56,342 nt of DNA from Allomyces macrogynus ATCC 38327 (lineage: Eukaryota; Blastocladiomycota; Blastocladiomycetes; Blastocladiales; Blastocladiaceae), in contig GG745377.1 of the NCBI GenBank assembly GCA_000151295.1, positions 211,169-267,510 of the forward strand. The letters run 5' to 3'. The notes below the pieces were generated by a model. The model was not told the DNA's origin. It ran no database searches and worked only from the letters and a program-made list of their open reading frames with translations. Below are positions 21,917-32,291 of this stretch, piece after piece. Within the stretch, counting starts at the first letter, position 1; each line of letters begins with the position of its first letter. Made by a program: the position numbers and the translations under genes.

Positions 21917-23393
21917 ATGTCGCCCGCGGACCCGTTGGCCGAGCTCGTATACGAACTTATCGAGGACGAGGTTCTCGACCTGATTTTCGCCGAGCATCGC
22001 AAGGCCAAGATGGCGCGCAGGGTGTGCTCGCATTGTGGGCAACAGTACTGTACCCGAGTTTCTTTTGGCGCGTGGATTGGACCGGTGCCGTGCTTGCGCG
22101 GTGGGGAGAGCACGCGGTGTGCGGTGGAAGCCGATTTGCTGGCGGAAATGGGGTACTGATCGTGCTCGACTCTCCATGGCCATGACTTGCGTTGCGGATT
22201 TCGTTGTCGCTCATGAAGATGCCGCCACTTTGGTGCGTTTGATGTTGTCGTGATGTGTTCTCTCCCGTTTACGCTTATTGTTTTACTGACTTACGCGCGC
22301 CCGTCGCGACCACCAGCTCCGCCCTACACGGACCTGTTTGCCGCGGGCCACATTGGCGACCCGAACGCATCGCTACCCGCCGAACTCGTCAAGTGCGACA
22401 CGTGCGAGAAGTCTATGGGCGCCAGCACGTTTGCACGGCATCTCGAGCGGTGCATGGGGTTACCGGGCGCACGCAGCGGGAACCGGTCGCGCGCGTATGT
22501 CATGTGCCGGTCGTTTCGATGGGCGGAGGTGGACGGCACTGACGGAGGGAGTGCGTGTAGGGCCAAGTCGTACGCCGAGAACGACACGACCGCGCCGGAT
22601 AAGAAGCGGAAAAAAGCGCCCAAGGTGCGCTGACCGCTGGATCTGTGCTCAAGGACACGAACTGACCGTGATTCGCTCTAGAAATCCAAATCGGGCTCGT
22701 CGCTCGCCGACGCCGCCGCCGCACCGTTACCCACCTCCCTCCCAACACCAGACCTGGACCCAACCTCGCTCGCGGCCACCAGCGACCTACCGCTCGCGAC
22801 GACCGCGACCGCGACCGCAACCTCCACCCCGGAACCCGACACCAAGCCGAAACGCCCGCCGACCAAACGGCGCAAGACGAAAGCTGCCGACCCCGCACCT
22901 TCGGCACCCGCACTTGTCGCGATTCCGGCCGGAACGACCGTCGCGGGCAAGACCCTGCCGGGCAAAACCGTGCCCGGCAAGTCGGTCCCCGGCAAGTCGG
23001 CGCCGACGACTGTCGCGGGAAAAACGGTGCCCGTGACCGTGGCTGGGAAAACGGTACCCGCCGCGGTGGTCATGGGGAAGACGGTGCCGGCGACGATGAT
23101 TGCGGGTAAGCCCGTCCCGGGCCAAAACGGTGCCGCCCAAGATGGTTGCGGGCAAGTCGGTTCCCGGAATCTCGGGCAAAGTGCTGCCGGCGGCCGTGGC
23201 CAAGAGGAAAGGTGGTGCCGGTGCGGGGAGCGGTGGGTTCCCGCGCATTCCGCCGGCAGCCGCGTCGGATGGGTATCTCCGCGGGTACGTTTTTGGTTGG
23301 TGCTGGTTGTGTCTGGACGGCGTGTGCAACCGGAGGACTAACTTGACACGGTGCCTTGCGTTGGGTAGTAATGGGTATGACTACGAGGATTAG
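21917..23393 (+). CDS. SGF11: SAGA deubiquitinase-module subunit Sgf11-like, with a +1 frame break
   Basis: Five exons (21917-22049, 22317-22494, 22561-22624, 22682-23284, 23369-23393). The N-terminal helix (PLAELVYELIEDEVLDLIFA, EHRKAK) and the zinc finger KCDTCEKSMGASTFARHLERCMG followed by SGNRSRA match Sgf11/ATXN7L3. Sgf11 binds Ubp8 and nucleosomes in the SAGA coactivator. Exon 4 encodes a long Ala/Pro/Lys region with about ten GK-x-x-P repeats. Within it the frame shifts at 23119-23123 (an apparent extra C). Ignoring one base restores both the repeat and the phase needed to splice to the last exon, giving about 333 residues. The first donor (GTACCC) is chosen by phase. A sequencing or assembly indel is the simplest cause; a truncating allele is the alternative. 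Confidence 0.82.
22950..23200 (+). repeat. GK-x-x-P coding repeat in SGF11
   Basis: About ten imperfect copies of a codon pattern GGC AAG ACG GTG CCG encode GKTVP-like units, spaced by 0-6 codons. The frame break at 23119-23123 sits inside this repeat. Confidence 0.8.
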
Positions 23394-23554
23394 CTGGAGC
23401 GTGCTCGCGGTGCTGTTTTGGTGGTGGTGGAATGAAGGAATTCTCAAGTTTTGGTTATGTGCCCATTTTGCTTTCTGTTCGCTCCCGCTGCTTGTGAGAA
23501 ATCCATATCATAATCCCCACGAAAGACGTTTTCATTCCAAGCGCGCGGGGTGGT
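23394..23554. other. 3' spacer between convergent SGF11 and the 53BP1-like gene
   Basis: Short AT-richer spacer; no gene. Confidence 0.6.
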
Positions 23555-26500
23555 TCAAAAATGGTACTGCGGCATCCGCATCGGGTCAAGGACGCGCTGG
23601 TTGATCAAGCACTGAATGACCCACTCCATGGTCACCAGTTTCGCGCCCGCCGCATCGCCCGCCTTGGTCAATGACCCGAGCCGCTTGGTCGTCTTGTTCG
23701 ACTGCTGCAAGAGAACGAACCGCGCGGCCGGGTCGACCCGAAGCCCGCCGCCGCTACTTGACGCGACCGATTCGATCACGGTCGCGTCGGCACTGGACCG
23801 CAGTGACGAGGGGTGAGAAAGTGGGGAGGAGCGACGAACATGCGGAACGGAGTCGAACGTACGCGGCGAGCGTCTGGCCCCAGTCCCGGACGAACCCAGC
23901 GTCGCCATGCACTTGGATAGCGACGTTGGCAAAGACCCGGGTGGGGTTCGTGAACGCCGACAGGTAGCACCGCATCTCGAGCGAGTAACCGTTGGGCAGC
24001 ATGTAACCCGACGGAGCGAGTAATGTTCGCTGTATACCATGGTTAGAGAGACCATCAATTAAGTCACGGCGGTTACGTGCTCGATTGATGAAAAAACATA
24101 CCTGTTCGGAGCAGTCGAGCACCCACAGGCACGACACGCACGGCACGCCGAGTGCGAGCGCCTTGAGGTACTTCATGCTGCGCTTGGGCGCCGATGCAAT
24201 GCAGTACGTGTTGGCCGGTGGCCCCGTGCCCGTCGCTAGGTTGAAGTCGGGCAGCAGCGTTCCTATCCGTGCGCGTCATGAATAATGAGCACGAGTTCGT
24301 CGTCACAAGTGGGCCGGAGGACAGTGTTGATGCCATGCGCACCGCCGGCTTTCGTGATGAGCGTCGCAATGTGCAAACGATCAAAGTCGACTTTTTTGTC
24401 TATTGAAACGGAACACCAACCAAATCATCCAACGAGAGTGAGTCGCAGAACAAGCAAGAAACAGTCCAGAGCCATTCTCCAAGTCCTGAGTGGGCATACC
24501 GGAGCGCGGCACTTCATACTCAATCGACTGCGTCTCCTCCATTTCCTCGTCGGGTCTGATTACGGTCATGACGAAAACCAAACCCGCAAAGATACGGTCG
24601 TGGTCGGCCGAGTCGCTCGTCGTCGTTGACACGACATCGGCCGCACGCGTCGACATGGTTCGCGTCGGGACCGGAACCGCACGGTGCACGATCTCGACCA
24701 CGGGCTCAGCATGATGCTTCCGGCCAGACGCCGCTGTGCGCGACTTGGCCGGGCCTGCCCTTCGCCCGGGCTTTTCGCGTGCCGGCGGTGGGGACGGTGG
24801 AGGCGGCGGCGGCGGCGGTGGGGGTGGCGAGAGCGGCGGCGAATCGACGTCCATGTCGGACAAGTCCTGCGTGACGCTTTCGGCCGGGTCGACGGCCATC
24901 GGTTCGCGACCAGCCAGTCCCTCCTCCTCTTCGTGGTCCTCGCGCTCAGCCTCCTTGTCGTCTTGGTCACTCTTCCAGTCATCGTTGCCACCGCCATCTC
25001 CATGCCGCGCGCTCACCTCGCTCCAATTCGGCCTTCGCGCATCCACATGCCGCATCTGGTCGACCGAGAGCATGACAGAATCAAACTGCACAAACCTGCG
25101 CGCCTTATCGCGGCAAAACTCGACCTGGTACTCGTCGTCCTCGTCGTCGGCCACCGCCAAGATCGTCGCCGCATACATGTCCTTGGCATTGAACCGCGCA
25201 TAGACGGCTTGGCCCTTGACCAGCGTCCCGTACGAGCGCAAATCGGTGGCCGCAATCTGCATCTTGTCCGAGTCGAGAAAACGCACGTTGTAGACTTGGT
25301 CGCGCGCGACGTTGCCCGATTGCTGGTGCCGGATGCGCGCGGCGTAGAAGTACTTGCTGTCGGGCCACCGCGCCCAGACGAGCGCGCCGGGCGCGTAGAC
25401 GGCCGGAATCGGGTCGGGCACGCCAGTTGGACGCCGGGAGCGTGCGGGGGTGGTGGTCGTGGTCGCCGCAGCGCGTGCTTGACGGCGCGTCACGCGGCGG
25501 GTCGATTCGAGCGGGTTGACGGGCGCTGCCGCTGGCGGTGGTGGTGATGCGGCCAGGGTCGGCACGGCGGGCGCCGACTGCGCCTTCTTCCCACCCTTTC
25601 TCCCCGCCCTCAGCGCGGGCGGCGGCGGGACCACTGGCACCGGCGGTGGTGGCGACGGTACCACCGCAGGCGGATCCGACGTCGGCGTCGCCGCGGCCGA
25701 CCTGCCACCCCTTCGCCCTGCCACCGGGACTTTACTCCCGCCCACCTTCAACTTGCGCGCGCACTTGGTGCACAGCGTCGCCGGTCCCGCCGGCCCGTCG
25801 CGCCAAGACGTCGTCACGGTCGTGCGGCAGTTCTGGCACCGCTTGGTGGGCGAAACCGGCGGCGGTGGTGGGGTCGGCGGTGGGGACGTGGGCGACGCGA
25901 CTTCGTCGTCGTCCTCGGCCGCGACCGGGTCGGGCATCGACTGCGTCATGTAGTCGAGGTCCTGCGAGTCGTCGGCGTCGCTGGAACTGCTCGAGCTCGA
26001 GTCACCGTCGTGCGTGCGGAACGTGGTCGGGCGCGTGCTGCGCACGGGCCGGCCCGCAGCGGCCGCGGTCGTCGACGTCGCGCGTGTCGTGCCGCGCTTG
26101 CTCGTGCTCATGGATGCTGTCGGCGCAGGCGGTGACGCGACGCGTTGTCGCTTGGCTTTCCGCGCTGGCGTGGGTGTAGGTGCGGTAGCTGGGACCGGAA
26201 TCGGCGCGAGTTCCGGCGACAGCGATCGCTTGCGTTTCCGCTTCGCCTCCGCCGCTGTCGCTCTTGTTCTGGTCACCTTTTGCCGTGCCGTAGTTGCCCG
26301 TCGCGGCCGTTTCGGCGCGACCGCCTCGACGTCGGTCAAGTCCGACAACGACGAATGGTCCTCTTCGCCGCCGGAACTCGCGTGGTCGACGGGCTGCGCG
26401 GGCGGCGCGGGTGCAGGAGGTGCAGGTGGAGGCGCGGCTCCCGCAGCGGTGGCAGCGCGCTTTTTCCCGACCGCCGTCCTCGCGCGCCCATTCGCTGACG

Positions 26501-29212
26501 GCGGATCGACCGAAATGGGCTCCGCGGAATCCCTTGTCGGTTCCAGCGAATGTTCCTGCAACGACGTGCCCGTCTCCCACTCGACGCGCCGGCCGAACGC
26601 GCGCGTGCCCGCGGGTGCTGGCGGTGCGACCGCAGGTTGCGATTGCGAGTCGCTCATGATCCGACGGCGTCGTGACGGCGGCGGCGCAGTCGCGAGCACT
26701 CTTTCGTCGTCGCTGTCGTCGTCTTTGGCCGCGGTGCGTGCAGGTGGAGGCGCGGGTCCCGACGCAGCGCGTTTCGCAGGGTGCGCACGGAACCGCGGCG
26801 GGGCCGGGATCGCGAACGCTGGACCGTCCGCGGCTGGTGGCGGTAACGTATCCTGCGTGAGCGACTCGGCAGTATCACCCTGCGGCGGCGGTTGCGCTCC
26901 CCGCGCCGCCGCCGGGCGCGTAAATGACGGCGGTCTTGGCCGTGCCGGCGTCTCATTCACGACCCCCATCGGCGTGGGCGGTTCCGTGCCACCTCCACCA
27001 TTCGGCGCGCGAATCGGCGACAACGTCAGGACAATCCCCGGCTGCGACTCGGCGATCGCATCCATCAATTCCCGATCAAATTGGGACTCGGGCGGAATCG
27101 CGACGGTCGTTGCGTCCATGTCGGGCCCCTGCGTCGCGCCAGTCGCAAGCGCGTCGTCGGGCGTGTTCAACAGGGGCGCGGTGAATCGCCGGTTGCGTGG
27201 TGCGCCGGTCGAGACGGGCTGCGAGGCGGCCAGGTCGAGACTCTCGTCGTCGTCGTCGTCGGCGTCGGCGCCGTCGTCGTGTGCCGCGGCGGGTGGGGCG
27301 GGGGTCGGGGACGGGGCCTCGGGCATTTGCGACCTTGGTGCGCGCGGGAGTGGCGGTGGGATCGGGCCTTCGACGGTCGACCGGCTGTCCTGCCCGGAAC
27401 TGCGGTGCGACGACATGCTGTCTGCAAAGTGAGGACCGATGTGGTCAGTGCTTGAATCGTGCGCAAAGGTGGTACGAAACAAAACATACCCATGCTGAAC
27501 ACGCCACCGTCGCCCGCCTTCTCAATCGGCGAGATCGACACCGACGGGAAATCCGCGCCGTGTAAATAAAACTCAAACGACGGCGACGTTACCGACCGCG
27601 ACCCGCGGCTGCCACTACCGCTGCCGGACGGCGCCGACCCGGAGCGCGACGGCGCCGACCCGGGGCGTGGTGGGACCGACACGGCGGGCGGTGCGGCTCG
27701 GCGGGACGCGGTCGCGGCAGACGGCGGCGGCGGCGGATGGTCGGCAGCCGCGGACGCACCGCGCCTCTTGCGTGGCGGGGCCAGCGGCGGTGGCGCCTGC
27801 GGCGGAATCCACCCGCGCGCCGGATCCGCATTCGGGAACCGCGCAGCCGTCTGCTGCGCAATCGCCGCGTTGTGCAGTGCGACATGGTGCAGGTTCTGCC
27901 CGCCGCTAGCGGCACTGCCGGTGCTCGACTTGGCCATTGTGGGCGCCGCGTCGTCGGCGGGCGTCGACCCGGGCAAGAGCTGCGTTGACTGGTCCGACTC
28001 GAGCGTGTTGTCGTCCAGTAACGCGCCGAGGACCGAGTCGTTGGCAAGCGCCGGAGCGGCAGACACTGCCGCGGGTGCGGGTGGAAGTGGTGGTGCGCCG
28101 GCGCGAATCACGCGCGGCTGCGACGCCTGACTATCGGTGATATCTAGCAGGGCGGCGACGCGGCGCGACGCGGCGGGTGGGGGTGGGGCCGCGAATGTCG
28201 GCAGGGGTGCGGCGGGCACCGCAAAGAGTTGCGACGGCGCGACGAGGATCGGGCTTTCGGGCGGGAACGACACAGGCGGTTGCGTCGGCTGCGTCGGCTG
28301 CGTCGGCTGCGTTTGTGTCGGCGGTACGACTTGCGTCGCCGGCTGCGACGACGCGACGACCTGAGTTGGCGGGTGCACCTGCGTCGGCGGGAGCACCTGC
28401 GTCGCCAAGTCGCCAAACGCCGACGGACTCGTGCCCGCGCGCGGCGTCGAGCTCTCGAGCACCTGTGTCGCCATGTCACCAAGCGGCGTGTGGCGGGTCC
28501 CGGCCGAGTGCGACGACGACGTCTCGTCCAGGACTTGCGTCGGCATTTCGCCAAATGCGAGACTCGCCGCGGCTCCCGCCGTAGGGGCACTGCGCCCGCC
28601 ACCACTCCCCGCCGAATCGTGAATGACCTGGGTCAGCGAGTCCCCCGCAGGTGCCGCGGACACGGCCAGCGAGTCCGGCAAGACCTGCGTCGGTGCGTCA
28701 CCGAAATTATCGCCCGCGACGGCGGGACTCGACCGCGGTAACTGCTGAGTCGGCAAATCGCCAAACGCGACGGCCGGGTTCGATTCGGGCAACCGTTGCG
28801 TGGGCAAGTCGCCCCACGCTGTTCCGCGCGCCGCGGTCGTGGGCGGCGGCAAGTTCTGCATCGGGACGGCGGCCACGTCGAACGTGATACTGAGCGCGGG
28901 CGAGCACGGCGTCGGGCCGAGCGAGAGCGGGACGAGCGGTGGCGGCGTCGGTGCGCCCGACGGGGCCGGCGTCGCGTCGAAGCCCGTCACGTCGAGCGAT
29001 GGCGACGGGTCGACGTGCGCGGGCTCGCCGGCGAGCAGTTGCGTGACGAAGTCGTTCATGGTCGGGAGCACGTGCGCGGGCTGCGAGTCGCTGTCGGCGA
29101 TGTGCGCGGCGAGGGCTGGGTGCGCGGCAACGGCAGCGTCGGCGCTCGCCTGGGCCGCAGCGCGACTTGGTGCACGGACGGCCCGTGGGACGAAAGTACG
29201 GCGCGAGGCCAT
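23555..29212 (-). CDS. CRB2: 53BP1/Crb2/Rad9-like DNA-damage checkpoint adaptor
   Basis: Six exons (27490-29212, 24452-27421, 24343-24399, 24102-24262, 23863-24029, 23555-23792) encode 1771 residues, and every phase adds up. Order: a disordered N-terminus with 17 TQ and 5 SQ sites, seven of them in a repeated G(D/E)xxTQxL octapeptide; a low-complexity middle; a GATA-like Cys4 finger near residues 1100-1130; a Tudor region near 1250-1370 (GALVWARWPDSKYFYAARIR, QAVYARFNAKDMYAATIL); and C-terminal tandem BRCTs with LGVPCVSCLWVLDC and VTMEWVIQCLINQRVLDP, strikingly like 53BP1. Such adaptors read methylated histone H4, bind damaged chromatin and present TQ sites to checkpoint kinases and FHA domains. 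Nuclear action is expected. The start is the first ATG after an in-frame region without one. The GATA-like finger is unusual for this family. Confidence 0.92.
25761..25838 (-). other. GATA-like Cys4 zinc finger inside the 53BP1-like protein
   Basis: The segment reads CQNC, then 18 residues including TTVTTSWRDGPAG and TLC, then CTKC: spacing C-x2-C-x18-C-x2-C. The TSWRxGP core and the LCxxC end match GATA fingers. A basic ARKLK follows. The usual Asn after the third Cys is Thr. Confidence 0.75.
28268..28815 (-). repeat. TQ-motif array in the 53BP1-like protein
   Basis: Seven copies of a G(D/E)xxTQxL octapeptide (for example GDLPTQRL, GDAPTQVL, GEMPTQVL, GDMATQVL) lead into a denser PPTQ/QPTQ tract. 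The Thr-Gln sites are candidate ATM/ATR-type kinase targets. Confidence 0.85.
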
Positions 29213-29704
29213 GGTGAAGGCGGTCAGGGGTGGTTGCCGGATGGTACTTGATAAATCAACGTTGATTGTGGTCGTTGGTTGGTGGTGGTCGGACAAGAGT
29301 GTCCCCGGACATGCGCGCGGCACGCCCACGCTGGGCGACTCGAACGTTGAACGGCGTCGCTGATCGCAATGCGGTGAGTGCGAAAGGACGGGGTGCGGGG
29401 GTTGTTTTGGCGGCCGCGATGTCGTCCCGTCGTTGTCGAGGCGCACGACGACGACAACGTGACTCGAGCAGAGGCCGCGACGACTTGTCCTGGCCTTTCT
29501 CGCGAAACCACAACCACCACCGACGATTCGCAAACATGTCTCTATTCTACGGTACTCTGCGTCGCTCTTGCTTGTCTCTGCTCCACGCGCCGCGCGCCCT
29601 CCTCGACCCGCTCTTCGGTTCGGCGCGGCACACCAAACCAGTCTGCTGCCCCAATCATGATCGTGATCCTGGTCCTGCCCCGACTGCCTCAGGTCGGACC
29701 AAAA
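29213..29704. other. promoter side of the 53BP1-like gene
   Basis: No supported gene. A forward frame from an ATG at 29536 overlaps the PLC-like 3' end antisense and shows no domain. Confidence 0.5.
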
Positions 29705-31116
29705 CTACACGATCGCGGCCTGGTTCCGCGCCGCCACCTTCTCCACCATCCCGCGCGACGCGGCCGCATAGTCCTTGATCACGCCGAGCACCGGGCAGTG
29801 TGGGACTGCGTCGAGCAGCTTGCCCACGTCAATCTACACATCAACGTTTCCATCAGTTCTGCCCGTTCGTTCAGGAAAAGAGGATTCGAGCGACGCACCC
29901 CGCGCTCAATATCGTTGATGCAAATCGCGTGCAGCCCGAGCTCGGCGCGTCCAATCGCCTGCACCAGGACAGGGTGGTCGATGTCGGCTTTTGCGCACGC
30001 CGCGCGGACCGCTTCGGTCGGGTCGACCGGCGACAGGTCGTGCGAGTACGAGTCGATGATGCCGAGCTACGGATGCGATCATGTTCCAATCAGAGACCAC
30101 ACGGATCCGACTGCAGGGGCAACGAATACGAGCGTACCAGTTGCACCGGCACCTGCGGCAAATCGCCTGCCCACGCGTCTTTGCCCGTGACCACGACGCG
30201 CACGTTCTGCGCGAGCAAGTCGCCGACGTGCGCGGCCTTGAGTTGTGCCGCCGTGCCGCGGTACAGGTACGCGCCGAACGCGTCCGACATCGACTTGCTC
30301 AGCTGCGCGTACCCGGCCGCGTCAAAGTCCTTTTGGTCCGACAAGTAAATCACGACCAGGTCGTCCGGGTGCGCACGCACCCACGCGCCCATCTATAGGT
30401 ATCCCATTGTGCGAGGTCAGTGACGCCGAGCAAAAGCTGAACGTCCCCAAAATTGGCAAATAACGTACGTCCGCAAACGCCTGCGCGGCCGGCCGCCCAT
30501 ACGCCGTCCCAATCAACTTGGGTCCCGCATGGCACGCAAACGGCTCCTTTGCCAATGCCCCAGGAAAGAACCCACAGAAATCCATGTCGAGCCACCGGAT
30601 CCCCGCATCCAGCAACGCCGTCACGCCGCGATCCTGGCACTTGAACCCGCACGGGATCGCGAGCCCGGGCAATGTGCACGTATTCTTGGTCTGCTTGCAT
30701 CCAAACAAGCCTTCCTGGGTGCCGGTTTTCGCGGTCGCGTTGGCGGCGCGCGCGGCAAACTCGGCCGTGACGCGTGGGCCGTCGGGGAAGGACGTGTCAC
30801 TGATGGGTTTGGGCGCAGCCAGGGACTTCTTGCACGTATCGACTTGGTAAGTGCACGTCAGCGCGTCGGTGCCGACATTGTGTGCCCCCGGGAAGGTCGT
30901 GCGGAGGAACGGGCGCGTGCAGATGGACGCGAGCCCGTTGCATTTGCGCGCGTCGACGGCGGCGGCGTGGGTCCGGTCCGCAAAGAAAAGAAGGGCGAGA
31001 ATTGCCGCAAGGAAGAGCGCGCGGCACGGAGCAAAGTGGATGTGGCCGGACTGTATGGTGCTCCGAACTCAGTCCTTGATCGCGACGGCGGCACGGTACC
31101 GGGTGGAGAATGTACC
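29705..31116 (-). CDS. secreted PLC-like phosphodiesterase (PI-PLC X-like fold)
   Basis: Five exons (31114-31116, 30469-31050, 30138-30392, 29899-30066, 29705-29833), all phase 0, encode 378 residues. The first exon is ATG alone, followed by GTACAT; splicing it to the next acceptor (ATACAG) yields MSGHIHFAPC and then a strong hydrophobic signal peptide (RALFLAAILALLFFA). The mature protein is Cys-rich and has the two histidine regions of PLC-like barrels: FPGAHNVGTD (His58) and ACHAGPKLIG after GIRWLDMDFCG. A VRAHPDDLVVIYLSDQ strand and a SYSHDL region come later. Fungal relatives are secreted phosphodiesterase-like proteins of poorly known substrate. Without the split start there is no in-frame ATG before the signal peptide. 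Confidence 0.83.
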
Positions 31117-31728
31117 ATGATCGTCGCTGATGCGAAAATTGCGCGTGGGAGGGCGAGATTGGAACAGTGGAGGGCAAGCGAGGGCACACCGAGCTTGCGC
31201 CGTCGTAGTCGTTGGTGCGTTGGCCGTGATCAGGGCCCACGATGCAGTCTGTGGAGCCGCGATGTGCACGCTGGCCCTTGGAACGCGACGGGGGCGAGAC
31301 TTTGAGAGAGAACGCGCCCATGTCCCAATCAAGGCACAGCTGACCACCAGCAACCATCGCGCCAGGTCTGCTGGACCATGGTTGGCTTCATCCACACGTG
31401 TGTTCGCCACCGTTGCCACACCGTCGTCCTCAACAAACAAGCACCAGCATACACCAGAGGGACGAGCGCGCGACAACCCCAGTCGGTCACGTCAACGTTG
31501 AAAACGACGAAGTCGCGACCCGCATGCCTGGAGGTCGACTTGACTGCATTTTATCCGGCTCGCAAATCGTCGATCAACTGATCCTGTCGTGGTCTCGCCG
31601 CGCGTGGAAAGCTCGACCAAAGCTCGCACGATCATGACCTCCTCGCGCCCGCGTCTTGCAGCAAGTTGGCTCGAGGTCGCGGCGTTCCATGATGCTGAAC
31701 GTCGACATTCTACTGTGCCTCGACCACT
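31117..31728. other. upstream region of the PLC-like gene, up to the transposon
   Basis: No supported gene; contains only GC-driven short frames. Confidence 0.5.
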
Positions 31729-31733
31729 CCAGT
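31729..31733 (+). repeat. target-site duplication (left)
   Basis: CCAGT immediately before the 5' LTR, repeated exactly after the 3' LTR at 37727-37731. Confidence 0.9.
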
Positions 31734-31902
31734 TGTTGGCGCGTATGCAAGCGTCCCCCGCTTGCGCCCTGCCAACACGTGGTCCCCAATTAGACGCATA
31801 GTGTGAGGCGTCTTCCTACATAAGAAGGACGCTGCTGTGCGAAATACATCCTTACGCAATCCTCCCCGAAGTATCAGTCAGGGCCCCGTCCCGGTCGTAT
31901 CA
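31734..31902 (+). repeat. 5' LTR
   Basis: Begins TGTTGGC and ends GTATCA, with TG..CA ends. The first 44 bases form a nested hairpin: TGTTGGC with GCCAACA (31734-31740, 31771-31777) enclosing GCAAGCG with CGCTTGC. Confidence 0.95.
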
Positions 31903-31904
31903 AC

Positions 31905-31912
31905 TGGTAGCG
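31905..31912 (+). promoter_or_regulatory. primer binding site
   Basis: TGGTAGCG begins two bases after the LTR and matches the complement of an initiator tRNA-Met 3' end, the usual primer of many Ty elements. Confidence 0.7.
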
Positions 31913-31964
31913 TCTGCAGGTTCGTTCCTTCAAGTGACGGACTGGCGTTGGAAGTGTGCGTTCG

Positions 31965-32218
31965 GGCGCTGGGCTTCCGCGGTTTCGTTTGCGCTGGTTC
32001 CTGTTTGGCGCGGTTTCTCGTTGGCGCTGGTTCCCATTTGGCGCGGTTTCTCGTTTGCGCCGGTTCTCGTTGGCGCAGTGTCTCGTTGCGCCGGTTCTCG
32101 TTTGGCGCGGTGTCTCAGTTGCGCTGGTTCTCATTTGGCGCGGTGTCTCGTTTGCGCCTGTTCTCGATAGCGCATTTTCGCGGTTGCGCCGGTTCTCGTT
32201 GGCGCGGTTTACTTGTTG
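31965..32218 (+). repeat. tandem leader repeats of about 32 bp
   Basis: Roughly eight imperfect copies of a unit built from GCGCYGGTTCTC, GTTTGGCGCGG and TTTCTCGTT lie between the primer binding site and gag. The location suggests a packaging, dimerisation or translation role for the genomic RNA, but that is inference. Confidence 0.75.
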
Positions 32219-32291
32219 TGCAAATTCGTTGCGGGTTCCTGCCCATCGAGTTGTTTTCTCTCGTCTCGCGTTTTTCATCACGGTTGGCGTC

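Noticed and set aside
24102..24400. Reading through the GGATAG region of the 53BP1-like gene without an intron
   Set aside because: That frame meets a TAG; splicing at 24343/24262 in phase 1 gives continuous BRCT sequence matching the family.
26014..27432. Long plus-strand open frame of 472 codons opposite the 53BP1-like gene
   Set aside because: It mirrors GC-rich codons of a well-supported coding exon, has no domain, and shows a Gly/Ala/Arg bias typical of antisense shadows.
29536..29778. Small plus-strand frame starting MSLFYGTLRR
   Set aside because: Overlaps the PLC-like 3' end antisense and shows no family features beyond a basic start.
31965..32218. Leader repeats considered as a CRISPR array
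   Set aside because: Units are contiguous and imperfect, with no unique spacers, in a eukaryotic retrotransposon leader.
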